DNA of 64,000 nt from Mycolicibacterium komanii (GCF_001050035.1 NZ_CVTA01000044.1:124001-188000); one strand, 5' to 3'; shown: positions 43,689 through 54,201, counted from the first letter of the stretch. Translations and numbers: made by a program. The notes: generated by a model from the letters alone, not told the origin.

Positions 43689-45440
43689 ATGGTGCGCCAC
43701 TTGGCCTTAACAGCGAACAAACTGTCGCCGGCGTCAGATGTCCGACGTCGTCCGTCAGGGGCTTTGCGCACAAGCGCGCAGGCAACGCCACAGCTGAAGT
43801 CGGATGTCGACATCCGCGCCCAGCGAGCGCTCCCGATCGCCGACCTCGTCGCCGTGCAGATCGCGGTTGCGGCCGGCGTCATTTCGGCGCTCGCGCTGGA
43901 CAGGCCGGGATGGCAAGGGGCGATCGTCGGGTTTGTCGTGGCGGCGGCGTTCGTGGTCCCGGTCCGCGGAACGAATGCCGCTCGGTCGATCGGCGTGCGT
44001 TGTGGCTATCTGCTCGACCGTCGCCGCAGGGCGCGCGAGTACGGGTACGCCGAACCGTTCGACATCACCGCTTCCGACGGCGAGCAAATCGGATTCCGCT
44101 GGGACGGGACCACTTTGCTGTCCATGATCCGGATCGACGCCAATCCCCAGGCATTGACCGTGCTCGAGCCGGGGGTCACTGTCTCGGGAGAGATGGTGCC
44201 GGTCGGCGCGCTCGTCGAGTGCCTGCACCAGTTCGACATCGAGCTTGACGGCATCGACGTCGTCAGCCACGGTGCGCGCTCGTACGGCCACACCGACATC
44301 GCGGCCGTCTACGACGCGGTGCTGGGGCCGCTGCCGGCGATCGCGAACCGCACCGTCTGGATCGCCCTGCGGTTCGATCCGTCCCGCTGTCCGGCCGCGG
44401 TCCGTCGGCGCGGCGGCGGTCGCGAAGGCGTCATCCACACCGCCACTACGGCGACGCGAAGGGTCGCGAACCGGCTGATCGAGGCGGGGTTGCGCCCTAG
44501 CGTCCTGACCGCCCACGGGATCGCGGCCGCAACCAATCAGCTTGCCGACGGCGTCAACCTGGCCACCGTCGAAGAGACCTGGGAGTCGTGCCGTGACGGC
44601 CAGTTCCGATTGAGCAGTTTCGCGATCGAGCCGGAGTTGCTGACCACCGAAGGGCTCGGGCTGCTGTGGACGGTGCCCAGCTACTCGACCACGCTGTGCC
44701 TGTCGCTCCGCGAGCACGAGACCGACGGGCTGATCCGAGTCCGCGGGTTGACCCGCTTCGACAGCGAAATCGCAGCGCCTGCGGCGCTACCCGGGCTCAA
44801 GCCGCTTCGGGGACTGCAGTTTTCCGCGTTGGCCAGCACCCTGCCGGTGCCTCCGCCCGCCCGGCCGATCGGGCATTGGTGCTACGGCCGGCGTGATGTC
44901 GAGCTCAGGGACCTGGCGGTTCCGGCCTCGGGCTGCGGTCAGGTGATCGGTGCCGACGAGCAGGGCCGCGCGGTCGCGCTGCCCGTGTTCGGCGCGCAGA
45001 TCACCCGGGTGGAGATCTGCGGGACCCTGCACTTGACCCAGCAGGTGGTGCTGCGGGCGTTGGCGCTGGGCGCGCGGGTGCTGGTGCACAGCAGGCGCCC
45101 CCAGCAGTGGCGTGACATGGTGGAGGTGGTGGCTCGCCAAGACCTGTTGTGGGTGGCCGACTTTCACCGGCGAGCGCTGCAGGCGGGTTCGGACCGCAAC
45201 TACAACGTCGAGGTCTTCGACGGTACCCCCGAGCAGTCGGTGCGATCCGGCGTGACCAGCATCGTGGTGGCTCCGCCGGGCACGCCGACCTCACCGGACG
45301 CCGATGTCGCGCTGGAACTCATCGCGATGGAGTACGACACCGTCAAGGTGAGCACCAGGTCCGGCTCGGCGATCGTCACGATGGTCGCTACCGACGAGGA
45401 GATGCGCTACCTCAAGGCGTCCGCCGACAACTTCGACTGA
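43689..45440 (+). CDS. eccE: ESX membrane protein EccE
   Basis: A 583-residue protein. Two transmembrane helices near the N-terminus (ADLVAVQIAVAAGVISALAL and GAIVGFVVAAAFVVPV) are followed by a large cytoplasmic alpha/beta domain, beginning with the EccE-type segment GYLLDRRRRA. It includes SVLTAHGI and a TWESCRDG stretch. EccE sits at the outer rim of the ESX complex beside EccD. It is followed 12 bases later by the DUF5336-like gene. The first ATG (43689) is used; some residues before ADLVAV could be non-native if translation starts later. Confidence 0.92.
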   Translation: MVRHLALTANKLSPASDVRRRPSGALRTSAQATPQLKSDVDIRAQRALPIADLVAVQIAVAAGVISALALDRPGWQGAIVGFVVAAAFVVPVRGTNAARSIGVRCGYLLDRRRRAREYGYAEPFDITASDGEQIGFRWDGTTLLSMIRIDANPQALTVLEPGVTVSGEMVPVGALVECLHQFDIELDGIDVVSHGARSYGHTDIAAVYDAVLGPLPAIANRTVWIALRFDPSRCPAAVRRRGGGREGVIHTATTATRRVANRLIEAGLRPSVLTAHGIAAATNQLADGVNLATVEETWESCRDGQFRLSSFAIEPELLTTEGLGLLWTVPSYSTTLCLSLREHETDGLIRVRGLTRFDSEIAAPAALPGLKPLRGLQFSALASTLPVPPPARPIGHWCYGRRDVELRDLAVPASGCGQVIGADEQGRAVALPVFGAQITRVEICGTLHLTQQVVLRALALGARVLVHSRRPQQWRDMVEVVARQDLLWVADFHRRALQAGSDRNYNVEVFDGTPEQSVRSGVTSIVVAPPGTPTSPDADVALELIAMEYDTVKVSTRSGSAIVTMVATDEEMRYLKASADNFD

Positions 45441-45452
45441 GAGGAGTCCGGA

Positions 45453-46121
45453 ATGTCCAGAGCGCGAACGCTGTTCATCGCCGTGGCCGTCCTGGGACTG
45501 ATCGTTTACGGTGTCGGGTTCGCCGGTGAAGCCGCCCAGTGGTCGGTGCGTTTCGCCGCCGCGGCGGGGGTTGTCGCAGGGGTTGGCCTGCTGTCGAAGA
45601 CCAGCGCGATGCCGGTCGCGGCGCTGGCCGTGTTGGGTTTCCTCGACGCGTTGCGGGCGGTGCTCGCCGACGGCCAGTCGGACTGGTTCGCGCTGGTGAT
45701 CCTGGCGCTCACGGCGCTGCAGGGCATCGCGGCGGTCGCCGCGCTGGTCACCGAGACCGACAACGCCTCCCAGGCCGCGCCGGCCGGTTACGAGGCCTAT
45801 GTCGACTATTACAACCAGGCCGTCCGTAACTACTACAGCCACCAGGCCCAGCCCGCCGCCGAGCAAACGCAGCGCAGCGGGTACGGCCAGGCGTACGGCG
45901 TGGGGCAGGCATCGGCGCAGGGACAACGGACGCAACAGGCCTCGCAGTACGCCGATTACCGCGAACTCGGATACGCGACGCCGCCGGCGCCGTCGCCGCA
46001 GTCGGTGGACGGCGCGGCCGATCATCCCCCCGGGATGCCCAACGTCGGGCAGGCGGCCGCATCGGCAGACCGGTACCGCCCACAGGTCGACGAATCCGAA
46101 CCTCCTCCGCCGGCCGGTTAG
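45453..46121 (+). CDS. DUF5336-like membrane protein (34-kDa antigen type)
   Basis: A 222-residue protein. About 110 residues form four transmembrane helices (LFIAVAVLGLIVYGVGFAG first, LVILALTALQGIAAVAALV last). A hydrophilic tail follows, rich in Tyr, Gln, Pro and Ser with YGQAYGVGQ. This matches the mycobacterial 34-kDa antigenic protein family, whose function is unclear. It is in the eccE operon, with a GAGGAG ribosome site, and marks the right edge of the ESX locus. Its stop overlaps the convergent prepilin peptidase stop. Confidence 0.75.
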   Translation: MSRARTLFIAVAVLGLIVYGVGFAGEAAQWSVRFAAAAGVVAGVGLLSKTSAMPVAALAVLGFLDALRAVLADGQSDWFALVILALTALQGIAAVAALVTETDNASQAAPAGYEAYVDYYNQAVRNYYSHQAQPAAEQTQRSGYGQAYGVGQASAQGQRTQQASQYADYRELGYATPPAPSPQSVDGAADHPPGMPNVGQAAASADRYRPQVDESEPPPPAG

Positions 46122-46546
46122 CTCAGCGCCAGCAGGCAACCGGCCACGGCCGCGAGACACATCGATACCCCGTGTGGGACAACGTATTCCGCGTGCCTCG
46201 GCAGCGCTTTGATCGCCCAGCCCGTGGACAGCAGCGAGGCGCCCATTGCCGCCAGCACCCACACGTCGGGTCCGAATGCCCCGGTCAGCGCGCCGATGCC
46301 GATCGCGAGCTTGACGTCGCCGGCGCCCATCGCCGCGGGCGCGACGAGGTGCACCGCGGCATAGACCGAAAACAGCGCGAGGGCCCCGAGCAGCGCCCCC
46401 GCGCCGCGACCGTGCAGCGCAGCGACGGCTGTGATCACCACCGCGCCCGGCAGCGTCAGCCAGTTCGGTAGCCGTCGATGCCGGACATCGAACGCGCACA
46501 ACGCCACCAGCCACGCCAGCACGGCGGCGCAGGCCACTCCCCCCAT
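46118..46546 (-). CDS. Prepilin peptidase, A24 family (short form)
   Basis: A 142-residue membrane protein with the two A24 aspartates: FDVRHRRLPNWL near the N-terminus and GAGDVKL in the middle. These are the catalytic pair of type IV prepilin peptidases. The N-terminal methylase domain of PilD is absent, as in the M. tuberculosis homologue Rv2551c. About four to five hydrophobic helices are visible. The partner pilin genes are not in this window. The gene begins the conserved chromosomal block to the right of the ESX locus. Confidence 0.88.
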   Translation of the reverse strand: MGGVACAAVLAWLVALCAFDVRHRRLPNWLTLPGAVVITAVAALHGRGAGALLGALALFSVYAAVHLVAPAAMGAGDVKLAIGIGALTGAFGPDVWVLAAMGASLLSTGWAIKALPRHAEYVVPHGVSMCLAAVAGCLLALS

Positions 46547-46599
46547 CTACGAAAGGCTAACGCCCGCCAGGAGCAGGCTTGGTCACCGATTTCTGCGCC

Positions 46600-46630
46600 A
46601 GGGCTGTGAATTCGTCCGATCCGCAGCCCT
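46600..46630 (-). terminator. Possible hairpin downstream of aroE
   Basis: AGGGCTG (46600-46606) and CAGCCCT (46624-46630) can form a 7-base stem with a 17-base loop, about 40 bases after the aroE stop. No T-run follows, so termination is only a possibility. Confidence 0.3.
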
Positions 46631-46671
46631 CACGTCGATTTCGGCCTGGGCGCCGATACCGAAGCGACCGG

Positions 46672-47469
46672 CTATGCCGCCAGCGCCGCCCGCATCGCGT
46701 CTTTGGGCGCGGGCATCCCGGTGAACTGCTCGACCTGGGCGTAAGCCTGGTTGAGCAGCATCTCCAGCCCGCTGATCACGCGACCCCCGGCATCCTGCAC
46801 CGCGGCGGCCAACGGTGTGGGCCATGGGTCGTAAATCGCGTCGAGCAGCAACGGGATTCGCGCGAAGGTCGTTGCGTAGGCCGAGGCCGCGTCCGCGGGA
46901 ATGGTGTTGACCATCAGGTCCGCGTCGGCGACGGTCGCGCTGATCTCGGAACCGTCGATATCGGCCCACGCACTGTCGGCGCCCAGCCTCGTCGCCAGGT
47001 CCACCAGCGGTGCGGCCTTGTCGGGATTGCGGGCCGCGACGGTGATCCGCTGCACTCCGAGTTCGGCCAGCCCGACCACCGCCGCGGGCGCCGTACCCCC
47101 GGAGCCCACCACGATGCCGTGGCTCGCCGCGACGTTCTCCAGAGCGCCCGTCACGCCGTCGATGTCGGTGTTGTCGGCGCGCCACCCGGTCTCGGTGTGC
47201 ACGAGCGTGTTGGCCGAACCGACGAGTTCCGCACGGGTGGTGCGCTCGTCGGCGACCGCGAGCGCCACGAACTTGCCGGGCATCGTCACCGATACGCCCA
47301 CCCACTCCGGTCCGAGACCGGCGACCAGTCCGGGCAGCTGCTCCGCCGTGCACTCGATGCGCTCGTAGGTCCAATCGTCCAGGCCCAGCTCCCGATACGC
47401 CGCCAGATGCAGCTGCGGAGACCGGGAATGTGCGATCGGCGATCCGAGCACCGCCGCCTTACGGCTCAC
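46672..47469 (-). CDS. aroE: Shikimate dehydrogenase
   Basis: A 265-residue enzyme that reduces 3-dehydroshikimate to shikimate with NADPH. GSPIAHSRSPQLHLAAY is the shikimate-binding start, K66 lies in VTMPGK, and ADNTDIDGV and a GSGGTAPAAVVGLAELG nucleotide-binding loop follow. The loop varies from the usual GxGGxxxA. The GTG start overlaps the mltG stop (GTGA), so aroE is translated from the same message as ruvX and mltG. The same order is found in M. tuberculosis (Rv2552c-Rv2555c). Confidence 0.95.
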   Translation of the reverse strand: MSRKAAVLGSPIAHSRSPQLHLAAYRELGLDDWTYERIECTAEQLPGLVAGLGPEWVGVSVTMPGKFVALAVADERTTRAELVGSANTLVHTETGWRADNTDIDGVTGALENVAASHGIVVGSGGTAPAAVVGLAELGVQRITVAARNPDKAAPLVDLATRLGADSAWADIDGSEISATVADADLMVNTIPADAASAYATTFARIPLLLDAIYDPWPTPLAAAVQDAGGRVISGLEMLLNQAYAQVEQFTGMPAPKDAMRAALAA

Positions 47470-48707
47470 CGCGCGGAATCGAGCACACCGTTGCGCCGGG
47501 CGAGCTCGATGTTCGCGAGATGCTGCTGATAGTCCCGGGTGAACAGCGTCGTCCCCTTCATGTCGATGGTGACGAAGTACAGCCAGTCGCCCGGCGCGGG
47601 ATCCTCGGCGGCGGCCAGCGCGGCCGCGCTCGGCGAGCAGATCGGAGTCGCCGGAAGCCCGGGTCGGACATAGGTGTTCCAGTCGTTGTGCTGGGCCCGG
47701 TCGGCGTCGGTGGTGGCCACCTCGATGCGGTCGAGCGGATAGTTCACCGTGGAATCGAACTCGAGCGTGCGGTTCTCGGCCAACCGGTTGTAGATGACGC
47801 GCGCCACCTTCGAGAAGTCCTCGGGCGTCGATTCGCGCTGGACCAGCGAGCCGACCGTCAGGATCTGATACGGCGACATGTCCATGGCCGCGGCCGTCTC
47901 GAGCAGTCCGCCGGTGGCGTATTGCGCTGCGCTGGTGGAAATCAGGTTTGCCAGGATCTCCTGCGGCTGCGCGGACGGGTCGATGTTCCACGTCCCCGCC
48001 GCGATCAACCCCTCGAGTCGGCGATGGTCGTCCCCCATCGCCTCGACGGGGCCGACCGCCCATTCGGCGACTCCGAGCGACGCGGGTGTCGCCTTTGCGG
48101 CCACGTTCTTCAACGCGTCCGCTGGCACGCAGTGCCGCTCACCATCGAGGTCCACACACGTCGCCCTCGAGATGAGGCTGAGGATGCCCTCGGTGACGGC
48201 GTTGGTCTTCACGTCGCGCACGTCGTCGAGCTGACGCCCCTCGGGGATCGTCAGCTTGCCGACGCGATTCTTCGGATCCGACAGCCGCTCAACGGCATTG
48301 GCGGCCGGAATCTCGGTGCGCATCTTGTAGTAGCCGGGCTGGATCGCCGAGATCGCGTCGTTGCCCTCGGCTGCGTCGACGAACGCGCTGGCGGTCGCGA
48401 CGATGTTGAGCTCGGCCAGCGTCTTGCCGATTGCGGTGGTGGAGTCGCCGTCGTGCACCTGGATCACGACGTCGGTGACGCCGCTGCCGGTGAAGTCGTT
48501 ACCGCCGAACAGCGAGTGCCACATCTTGGAGCCGAGAAACACCGCGCCGATGACGACCATGATGAGCAGGCCGACGGCCAGACCACCGGCCAGCCGGCGC
48601 TTGCGCCGGTTGCGCGCCACCCGGATCCGCTCCGCGCGCGTCATCCGGCGCCGTGGCGGACCCACGGCCACCGGTTCGGCCCGCTCGCGGCCCCATTGGT
48701 TAGTCAT
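47466..48707 (-). CDS. mltG: Endolytic murein transglycosylase MltG (YceG-like)
   Basis: A 413-residue inner-membrane enzyme that cuts nascent peptidoglycan strands. The N-terminus is basic and cytoplasmic ([20 protein letters not shown]), then one transmembrane helix ([16 protein letters not shown]). A LysM-like part and the YceG domain follow, with [10 protein letters not shown] carrying the catalytic Glu and later VARVIYNRL and STVNYPL. It starts inside the last codons of ruvX, an 8-base overlap, so the two are translationally coupled. Confidence 0.94.
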   Translation of the reverse strand: MTNQWGRERAEPVAVGPPRRRMTRAERIRVARNRRKRRLAGGLAVGLLIMVVIGAVFLGSKMWHSLFGGNDFTGSGVTDVVIQVHDGDSTTAIGKTLAELNIVATASAFVDAAEGNDAISAIQPGYYKMRTEIPAANAVERLSDPKNRVGKLTIPEGRQLDDVRDVKTNAVTEGILSLISRATCVDLDGERHCVPADALKNVAAKATPASLGVAEWAVGPVEAMGDDHRRLEGLIAAGTWNIDPSAQPQEILANLISTSAAQYATGGLLETAAAMDMSPYQILTVGSLVQRESTPEDFSKVARVIYNRLAENRTLEFDSTVNYPLDRIEVATTDADRAQHNDWNTYVRPGLPATPICSPSAAALAAAEDPAPGDWLYFVTIDMKGTTLFTRDYQQHLANIELARRNGVLDSAR

Positions 48708-49281
48708 TACCGACCTCTCCATGCGCGGCGACGTGCTCGTCCGCTCCTCGCGTGCGCGCCGCTGTACGCCGCTGGTCCAACCAGTTCTGCAGAATGCCCA
48801 CCGCCGCCGCTTGATCGATGACCGACCGCTGCCCTTTGGCGCGGACACCGGCATCGCGCAGCGAGCGCTGAGCCACCACCGTAGTGAGTCGTTCGTCGGC
48901 GAGGCGCACGGGTGTCGGGGCGATCCGCGCGGCCAACGCGTCGGCCAACGCGACGGCATCGGAAGCCGAGGACCCCGAGCGATCGGCGAGTGTGCGCGGC
49001 AGCCCCACGATGACCTCGACCGCGTCGAGCTCGGCGACCAACGCCGCGAGTCGCCGGATGTGCCGGTTCGTGCGGTCGCGCCGTACGGTCTCGACCGGGG
49101 TGGCGAGGATGCCGTCGGGATCGCTGGCGGCTACGCCGATGCGCACACTGCCGACGTCGATGCCGATCCGGCGGCCACGCCCCGGGTCCGGCGGGTTCAG
49201 TGAATCCCCTGGCCGATCCGGCAGACGATCGCCTGATGCTGCTGGCGCAAGCGGATCGTCTCCCGTCGGTGTGGAATTCAC
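48700..49281 (-). CDS. ruvX: RuvX / YqgF pre-16S rRNA nuclease
   Basis: A 193-residue RNase H-fold protein. [20 protein letters not shown] gives the first catalytic Asp, [17 protein letters not shown] the conserved middle segment, and [12 protein letters not shown] and [17 protein letters not shown] the remaining motifs. YqgF proteins finish 16S rRNA 5' ends or resolve junctions. I chose the GTG at 49281, which lies just after the alaS stop. It has a longer low-complexity leader than E. coli YqgF, as in other mycobacteria. Confidence 0.94.
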   Translation of the reverse strand: MNSTPTGDDPLAPAASGDRLPDRPGDSLNPPDPGRGRRIGIDVGSVRIGVAASDPDGILATPVETVRRDRTNRHIRRLAALVAELDAVEVIVGLPRTLADRSGSSASDAVALADALAARIAPTPVRLADERLTTVVAQRSLRDAGVRAKGQRSVIDQAAAVGILQNWLDQRRTAARTRGADEHVAAHGEVGND

Positions 49282-49285
49282 GCCG

Positions 49286-51982
49286 CTAGCCCCGGTCGAT
49301 CTCTGCTCGGAGCGCGGCCAGCGCCGCGTCGATTCCCGCCGCCCCCTTGCCGGAACCCTGTGCCAGATCGGCCTTTCCGCCACCGCGGCCGTTGACCGCC
49401 GCGCCCAACGTCTTCACCAGATCGTTGGCGTTGAAGCCCAGATCCTGTGCGGCCGGGTTGACCGCGACCACGAACGGGACGCTGTCGTTGTCGCCCTCGG
49501 CGATCAACGCGACGACGGCCGGATCGCTGCCGAGCTTGCCGCGGATGTCGCCGACCAGCGTGCGCAGGTCACCGGCCGACATCCCTCCGGCCATCCGCTG
49601 CGCCACGAGACGGACCTTACCGACAAGTTCCGCACCCGCGGCGGCATTCGCTGCCGCGGCGCGGGCGTTGGCCAGGCGCAGCCGGTCGAGCTCCTTCTCA
49701 GCGGCGCGCAGCCGCTCCACCAGGTTCGCCACCCGCGCCGGCACCTCTTCGGACGGCACCTTCAGCGTCGAGGCGAGCCCGGCCATCAACGCCCGCTCCT
49801 TGGCCAGGTGGCGGAACGACTCCAGCCCGACGTAGGCCTCGACCCGGCGCACCCCGGAGCCCACCGAGGACTCGCCGAGGATGGTGACCGGACCGATCTG
49901 CGCTGAGTTGTGCACGTGGGTGCCGCCGCACAGCTCCAACGAGAACGGGCCGCCGATCTCGACCACACGGACCTGCTCGGGATACTGCTCGCCGAACAGC
50001 GCGATGGCGCCCATCGACTTGGCCTTCTCCAACTCGGTGGTGAACGTGTGCACCTCGAAGTCGGCTTCGACCGCCTCGTTGGTCACCTCTTCGATCTGGG
50101 TGCGTTGATCTTCGGAAAGCGCGCCCTGCCAGTTGAAGTCGAATCGCAGATAGCCGGGTCGGTTCAGCGAACCCGCCTGAACCGCGTTCGGCCCCAACAC
50201 CTGCCGCAGGGCGGCGTGCACCATGTGCGTACCGGAGTGTCCCTGCGTGGCACCGTGGCGCCACTTCGGGTCGACCGCGGCGACGACCGTGTCGCCCTCG
50301 ACGAATTCGCCGGACTCCACGTTGACGCGGTGCGACCACAGGGTTTTCGCGATCTTCTGCACGTCGGTGACCGCCGCCTTGGCCGCCGTGGACGCACCCG
50401 ATCCGCTGATCGTGCCCTCGTCGGCGATCTGGCCACCGGACTCGGCGTAGAACGGCGTGCGGTCGAGGATCAGCTCGATGCGGTCCGGGGGCGGTCCTCC
50501 GCCGTTGTGCGAGACGACGGGCACCCGCCTACCGTCGACGAAGATGCCGAGAATCCTTGCCTCGGAGGTCAACTCGTCGAACCCGGTGAACTCGGTCGGA
50601 CCCGAGTCGACCAGTTCACGGTAGGCCGACAGGTCCGAGTGCGCCTGCTTGCGCGCCGCGGCGTCGGCTTTGGCGCGCCGCCGCTGTTCGGCCATCAGGC
50701 CGCGGAAGCCCTCCTCGTCGACGGACAACCCGTGTTCGGCCGCCATCTCGAGGGTGATTTCGATCGGGAAGCCGTACGTGTCGTGCAGCGTGAACGCATC
50801 GGAGCCCGACAGCACCGTCGCGCCCTTGGCCTTCGTCGCGCTGGCCGCCTCGTCGAACAGGCGCGAGCCGGAGGCGAGCGTGCGGTTGAACGCGGTCTCC
50901 TCGGCCACGGCGATCCGCTCGATGCGGTCGAAATCGGCGACCAGTTCGGGGTACGACGGGCCCATCGCATCGCGCACGGTGGCCATCAGGTCGGCCATCA
51001 CCGGTTGCTCGACGCCGAGCAGTTTGGCGGCGCGGATGATCCGGCGTAGCAGGCGGCGCAGCACGTATCCGCGGCCCTCGTTGCCGGGGCTCACACCGTC
51101 ACCGATGATGATCGCCGCGGTCCTGCTGTGGTCGGCGATGATGCGGTAGCGCACGTCGTCGGTGTGGTTGCCCTGCCCGTAGCCGCGGGGGGCGCGCGCA
51201 GCCATCAAGTCGATGGCCGGACGCAGCAGGTCGGTCTCGTAGACGTTGTCGACACCCTGCAGCAGGCAGGCCACCCGCTCGACGCCCATGCCGGTGTCGA
51301 TGTTTTTGCGCGGCAGAGGTCCGAGGATCTCGAAGTCCTCCTTGGAGGTGCCCTCGCCGCGCTCGTTCTGCATGAAGACGAGATTCCAGATCTCGATGTA
51401 GCGGTCCTCGTTGGCGACCGGTCCGCCCTCGACGCCGTATTCGGGGCCGCGGTCGTAGTAGATCTCCGACGACGGCCCGCAGGGACCCGGGATCCCCATC
51501 GACCAGTAGTTGTCGGCCATTCCCCGGCGCTGGATGCGCTCGGCCGGAAGGCCGGCGACCTCCTGCCAGAGCGCCATCGCCTCGTCGTCGTCGAGGTAGA
51601 CCGTGGCCCACAGGCGCTGCGGGTCCAGACCGTATCCGCCCTGGTCGACCGGATTGGTCAGCAGCGTCCACGCGAACTCGATGGCGCCCTTCTTGAAATA
51701 GTCGCCGAACGAGAAATTGCCGGCCATCTGGAAGAAGGTGTTGTGCCGGGTGGTGATGCCCACCTCGTCGATATCGGGCGTGCGGATGCACTTCTGGACG
51801 CTGGTCGCCCGCTTCCACGGCGGGGCCTGCTGCCCGAGGAAGTAGGGCACGAACTGCACCATGCCGGCGTTGACGAACAGCAGGTTCGGGTCGTCGAGGA
51901 TCACCGAGGCGCTCGGCACCTCGGTGTGGCCCGCCTTCACGAAGTGATCGAGGAAACGCTTCCTGATCTCGTGTGTCTGCAC
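49286..51982 (-). CDS. alaS: Alanyl-tRNA synthetase
   Basis: An 898-residue class II synthetase that charges tRNA-Ala. The start [26 protein letters not shown] is typical (GTG at 51982). Motif regions follow, including [13 protein letters not shown] and [20 protein letters not shown]. The editing domain carries [12 protein letters not shown] and LCGGTHV, and the C-terminal domain has a GGGK motif ([13 protein letters not shown]). Length matches M. tuberculosis AlaS (about 904). It is the first gene of the alaS-ruvX-mltG-aroE block. Confidence 0.97.
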   Translation of the reverse strand: MQTHEIRKRFLDHFVKAGHTEVPSASVILDDPNLLFVNAGMVQFVPYFLGQQAPPWKRATSVQKCIRTPDIDEVGITTRHNTFFQMAGNFSFGDYFKKGAIEFAWTLLTNPVDQGGYGLDPQRLWATVYLDDDEAMALWQEVAGLPAERIQRRGMADNYWSMGIPGPCGPSSEIYYDRGPEYGVEGGPVANEDRYIEIWNLVFMQNERGEGTSKEDFEILGPLPRKNIDTGMGVERVACLLQGVDNVYETDLLRPAIDLMAARAPRGYGQGNHTDDVRYRIIADHSRTAAIIIGDGVSPGNEGRGYVLRRLLRRIIRAAKLLGVEQPVMADLMATVRDAMGPSYPELVADFDRIERIAVAEETAFNRTLASGSRLFDEAASATKAKGATVLSGSDAFTLHDTYGFPIEITLEMAAEHGLSVDEEGFRGLMAEQRRRAKADAAARKQAHSDLSAYRELVDSGPTEFTGFDELTSEARILGIFVDGRRVPVVSHNGGGPPPDRIELILDRTPFYAESGGQIADEGTISGSGASTAAKAAVTDVQKIAKTLWSHRVNVESGEFVEGDTVVAAVDPKWRHGATQGHSGTHMVHAALRQVLGPNAVQAGSLNRPGYLRFDFNWQGALSEDQRTQIEEVTNEAVEADFEVHTFTTELEKAKSMGAIALFGEQYPEQVRVVEIGGPFSLELCGGTHVHNSAQIGPVTILGESSVGSGVRRVEAYVGLESFRHLAKERALMAGLASTLKVPSEEVPARVANLVERLRAAEKELDRLRLANARAAAANAAAGAELVGKVRLVAQRMAGGMSAGDLRTLVGDIRGKLGSDPAVVALIAEGDNDSVPFVVAVNPAAQDLGFNANDLVKTLGAAVNGRGGGKADLAQGSGKGAAGIDAALAALRAEIDRG

Positions 51983-52129
51983 GTCTGATACATCCTTGAA
52001 GTTTCGCTGGTACCTGCGACTATTCGACCGCACTACAGTACCGGTCGCGGTTGTCACGCCGAAAAGTCAACGATCCGGCACCGCCTGCAGTGCCCTGGTC
52101 ACACCTCTCCGGGTGTCATCGACGTCACG

Positions 52130-52531
52130 TCAACCGCCGATGAAGCTCAGCCGGACCTTTCTTTTCGGGTTGTCGCGGTTGAGGTCGACGAGCACGATGC
52201 TCTGCCAAGTGCCGAGCTGCGGCTCGCCGTCCTCGACGGGCAGGGTCACCGACGGCGACACCAGCGCGGGCAACACATGGTCGGCGCCGTGACCCGGCGA
52301 GCCGTGCGAGTGGCGGTAGCGGTCGTCTCGTGGCAGCAGGCGTTCGAGGGTCTCTACGAGGTCGTCGTCGGAACCCGCACCCGTTTCGATGATCGCCACA
52401 CCCGCGGTCGCGTGCGGCACGAAGACGCTGCACAGGCCGTCGCCGCGGCCGGCGCAGAACGAGCGCACCGCGTCGGTCAGGTCGATGATGCGGCGTTGGC
52501 CGGTCTCGATGTTCAGCACGTCGGAATCCAC
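52130..52531 (-). CDS. YjbQ family (UPF0047) protein
   Basis: A 133-residue beta-rich protein with the YjbQ hallmarks: [38 protein letters not shown] and [13 protein letters not shown]. coli YjbQ has thiamine-phosphate synthase-like activity; the physiological role is unsettled. The homologue Rv2556c occupies the same place in M. tuberculosis. The GTG at 52531 is the best start. Confidence 0.9.
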   Translation of the reverse strand: MDSDVLNIETGQRRIIDLTDAVRSFCAGRGDGLCSVFVPHATAGVAIIETGAGSDDDLVETLERLLPRDDRYRHSHGSPGHGADHVLPALVSPSVTLPVEDGEPQLGTWQSIVLVDLNRDNPKRKVRLSFIGG

Positions 52532-52648
52532 GTCATCGAGCGTACGAGGCGGCTCGTCGAATTCGTTGTATCGGCCACTGGTCAAGAGGAAGCTGAGAGG
52601 TGGTCCGGCGGCGCCGCTGGGGCGCTGCCCCGAACAAAGGGGTCGGCC

Positions 52649-53269
52649 GTGTACGCACGCTCTACCACCGTTCAAGCCCGTCCGTCGGCGATCAACGAGG
52701 GCATCGCGGTCATCCGGTCCGAGGTCATGCCCGCGCTGGAGGCAATGGACGGGTACATCGGCTTGTCGCTGCTGGTGGACCGGGAATCCGGCCACTGCAT
52801 CGCGACCAGCGCCTGGGAGTCCGAGGACGCGCTGCGCGCGAGCGCCGAGCGGACGGCCCCGTTGCGTGACCGTGCCGCCGACATCCTCGGCGGTGACGCA
52901 ACGGTCGATCAGTGGCAGATCGGCGTCATGCACCGCGATCACCGCTCGGCGGAGGGTGCCTGCGTGCGGGTCACCTGGCTGCGGGTGCCCCGCGAGCACA
53001 TCGCGCGTTCGATCGAGTTCTACAAGACCGACGTGCTGCCGGCCTTGGAGGCGCTCGACGGGTTCTGCAGCGCCAGCTATCTGATCAACCCGCATTCGGG
53101 CCGGGCCGTGTCGTCGGCGACCTTCGACAGCCACGACGCCATGGTGGGCAACCGCGAGCAGGCCAGGGAGCTGCGCAACGCCCGGACCCGCGAACTGGGC
53201 GCCGACATCGTCGACCTCGGCGAGTTCGAGCTCGCGGTCGCACATCTACGCATCCCGGAACTGGTCTGA
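52649..53269 (+). CDS. Tandem ABM-like protein (Rv2557/Rv2558 type)
   Basis: A 206-residue protein made of two ferredoxin-like halves. Each has the ABM pattern: a helix before the domain core ([23 protein letters not shown] and [23 protein letters not shown]), with a following SAWES or SATFDS strand. In M. tuberculosis the neighbouring genes Rv2557 and Rv2558 are homologues and have been reported as induced on nutrient starvation. No cofactor site is evident. A GTG start at 52649 fits family length. Confidence 0.82.
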   Translation: MYARSTTVQARPSAINEGIAVIRSEVMPALEAMDGYIGLSLLVDRESGHCIATSAWESEDALRASAERTAPLRDRAADILGGDATVDQWQIGVMHRDHRSAEGACVRVTWLRVPREHIARSIEFYKTDVLPALEALDGFCSASYLINPHSGRAVSSATFDSHDAMVGNREQARELRNARTRELGADIVDLGEFELAVAHLRIPELV

Positions 53270-53349
53270 ACGCGAACCCGCAGAACCGATTCGTTTATTG
53301 ACGCCGGTGTCGGGGTATGTCAGCTGCACCCTAAGACCCTGGAGGAACC

Positions 53350-53658
53350 ATGACCGTCACCGGCATTCTCACCGCAATCGTCATCGGCGCAGTGATCGGT
53401 GTGCTCGCCCGCTTGATCCTGCCCGGCAGGCAGCCCATCGGAATCATCGTGACCGTCCTCGTCGGCATCGTGTCGGCGCTGATCGGCACGTGGCTCGCCA
53501 ACGCGCTCGGGTTGCCGACCGCAACGAAGGGCGTCGACTGGATCGAGTTGCTCTGCCAGTTGGTCGTCGCCGTGATCGGCGTGGCCCTCGCGTCCGCGGT
53601 CATGGGCCGCAGGCACACCGGCATGGCGGGCGGCCGCCGCGGCGGCGTCCTGCGCTGA
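53350..53658 (+). CDS. GlsB/YeaQ/YmgE family membrane protein
   Basis: A 102-residue protein with three hydrophobic helices (ILTAIVIGAVIGVLARLILPG, IVTVLVGIVSALIGTWLA and LVVAVIGVALASAVM) and a basic tail. This is the transglycosylase-associated GlsB/YeaQ family, small envelope proteins linked to stress response. A strong CTGGAGGAACC ribosome site precedes the ATG. A clear hairpin follows it. Confidence 0.9.
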   Translation: MTVTGILTAIVIGAVIGVLARLILPGRQPIGIIVTVLVGIVSALIGTWLANALGLPTATKGVDWIELLCQLVVAVIGVALASAVMGRRHTGMAGGRRGGVLR

Positions 53659-53671
53659 CCTGACCACCCAG

Positions 53672-53707
53672 GCGATCCCGGCTGCGTCCCCCGGCAGCCG
53701 GGATCGC
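53672..53707. terminator. Bidirectional hairpin terminator
   Basis: GCGATCCCGGCTGC (53672-53685) pairs perfectly with GCAGCCGGGATCGC (53694-53707) around an 8-base loop. It lies exactly between two convergent genes and is followed by TTC on the plus strand. It probably ends transcription from both sides. Confidence 0.85.
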
Positions 53708-53712
53708 TTCTG

Positions 53713-54201
53713 TCACAGGGCCTTCGACAGCTCGGTCGCCAGCAGCTCGTCGAGCCTTTCGTAGCCTTCCGTCATCCCGCCCTCCATACCGGAGGCCATC
53801 AGCGCGTCGCGGGCCTCGACGGTCGGGCAGATCGACCGTCCGCGCAGCCTGCTGCGGCCACCGCCCAGGTCCTCGAACCACAGGTATTCGATGTTGACCT
53901 GATCGGGCGCGCCCTCGAACTCGAAGGTCTGCAGGATGAACTCGTTGTCGCGCACGGTGTGGAAGGTGCCGTTGAACCCGTAAGCGCCGTCCTCGTCCTT
54001 GTGCGTGTAGCGATATCCGCCGTGGCTCCTGAACTCCCACTCCTCGATCGTCATCTCGAGCCTGCGGGGGCCGAGCCACCGCTTGACCAGGTCTGGTTCG
54101 GCGTGTGCGCGGAACAGGGCTTCGACGGGTGCGTCGAACTCCCGGGTGAATTCCATGGCCAGGGTGTCCACCGGGGCCGTGAGGTCGAGCGCGTTGCTCA
54201 T
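53713..54201 (-). CDS. SRPBCC / AHSA1 family protein
   Basis: A 162-residue START-like protein: FTREFDAPVEALFRAHAEPD, LVKRWLGP, then a beta sheet with YRYTHKDEDGAYGFNGTFH and a long C-terminal helix. AHSA1-type proteins bind hydrophobic ligands or help chaperones. It overlaps the upstream ArsR gene by four bases. Such ArsR-SRPBCC pairs are common in actinobacteria, and the regulator probably controls both. Ligand unknown. Confidence 0.9.
   Translation of the reverse strand: MSNALDLTAPVDTLAMEFTREFDAPVEALFRAHAEPDLVKRWLGPRRLEMTIEEWEFRSHGGYRYTHKDEDGAYGFNGTFHTVRDNEFILQTFEFEGAPDQVNIEYLWFEDLGGGRSRLRGRSICPTVEARDALMASGMEGGMTEGYERLDELLATELSKAL

Noticed and set aside
46579..47529. A 316-residue plus-strand frame over aroE
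   Set aside because: It is an antisense shadow; aroE on the minus strand has all its motifs.
52277..53269. A 330-residue version of the ABM-like gene
   Set aside because: The first 124 codons are antisense to the YjbQ gene and lack similarity. The GTG at 52649 gives the family length.
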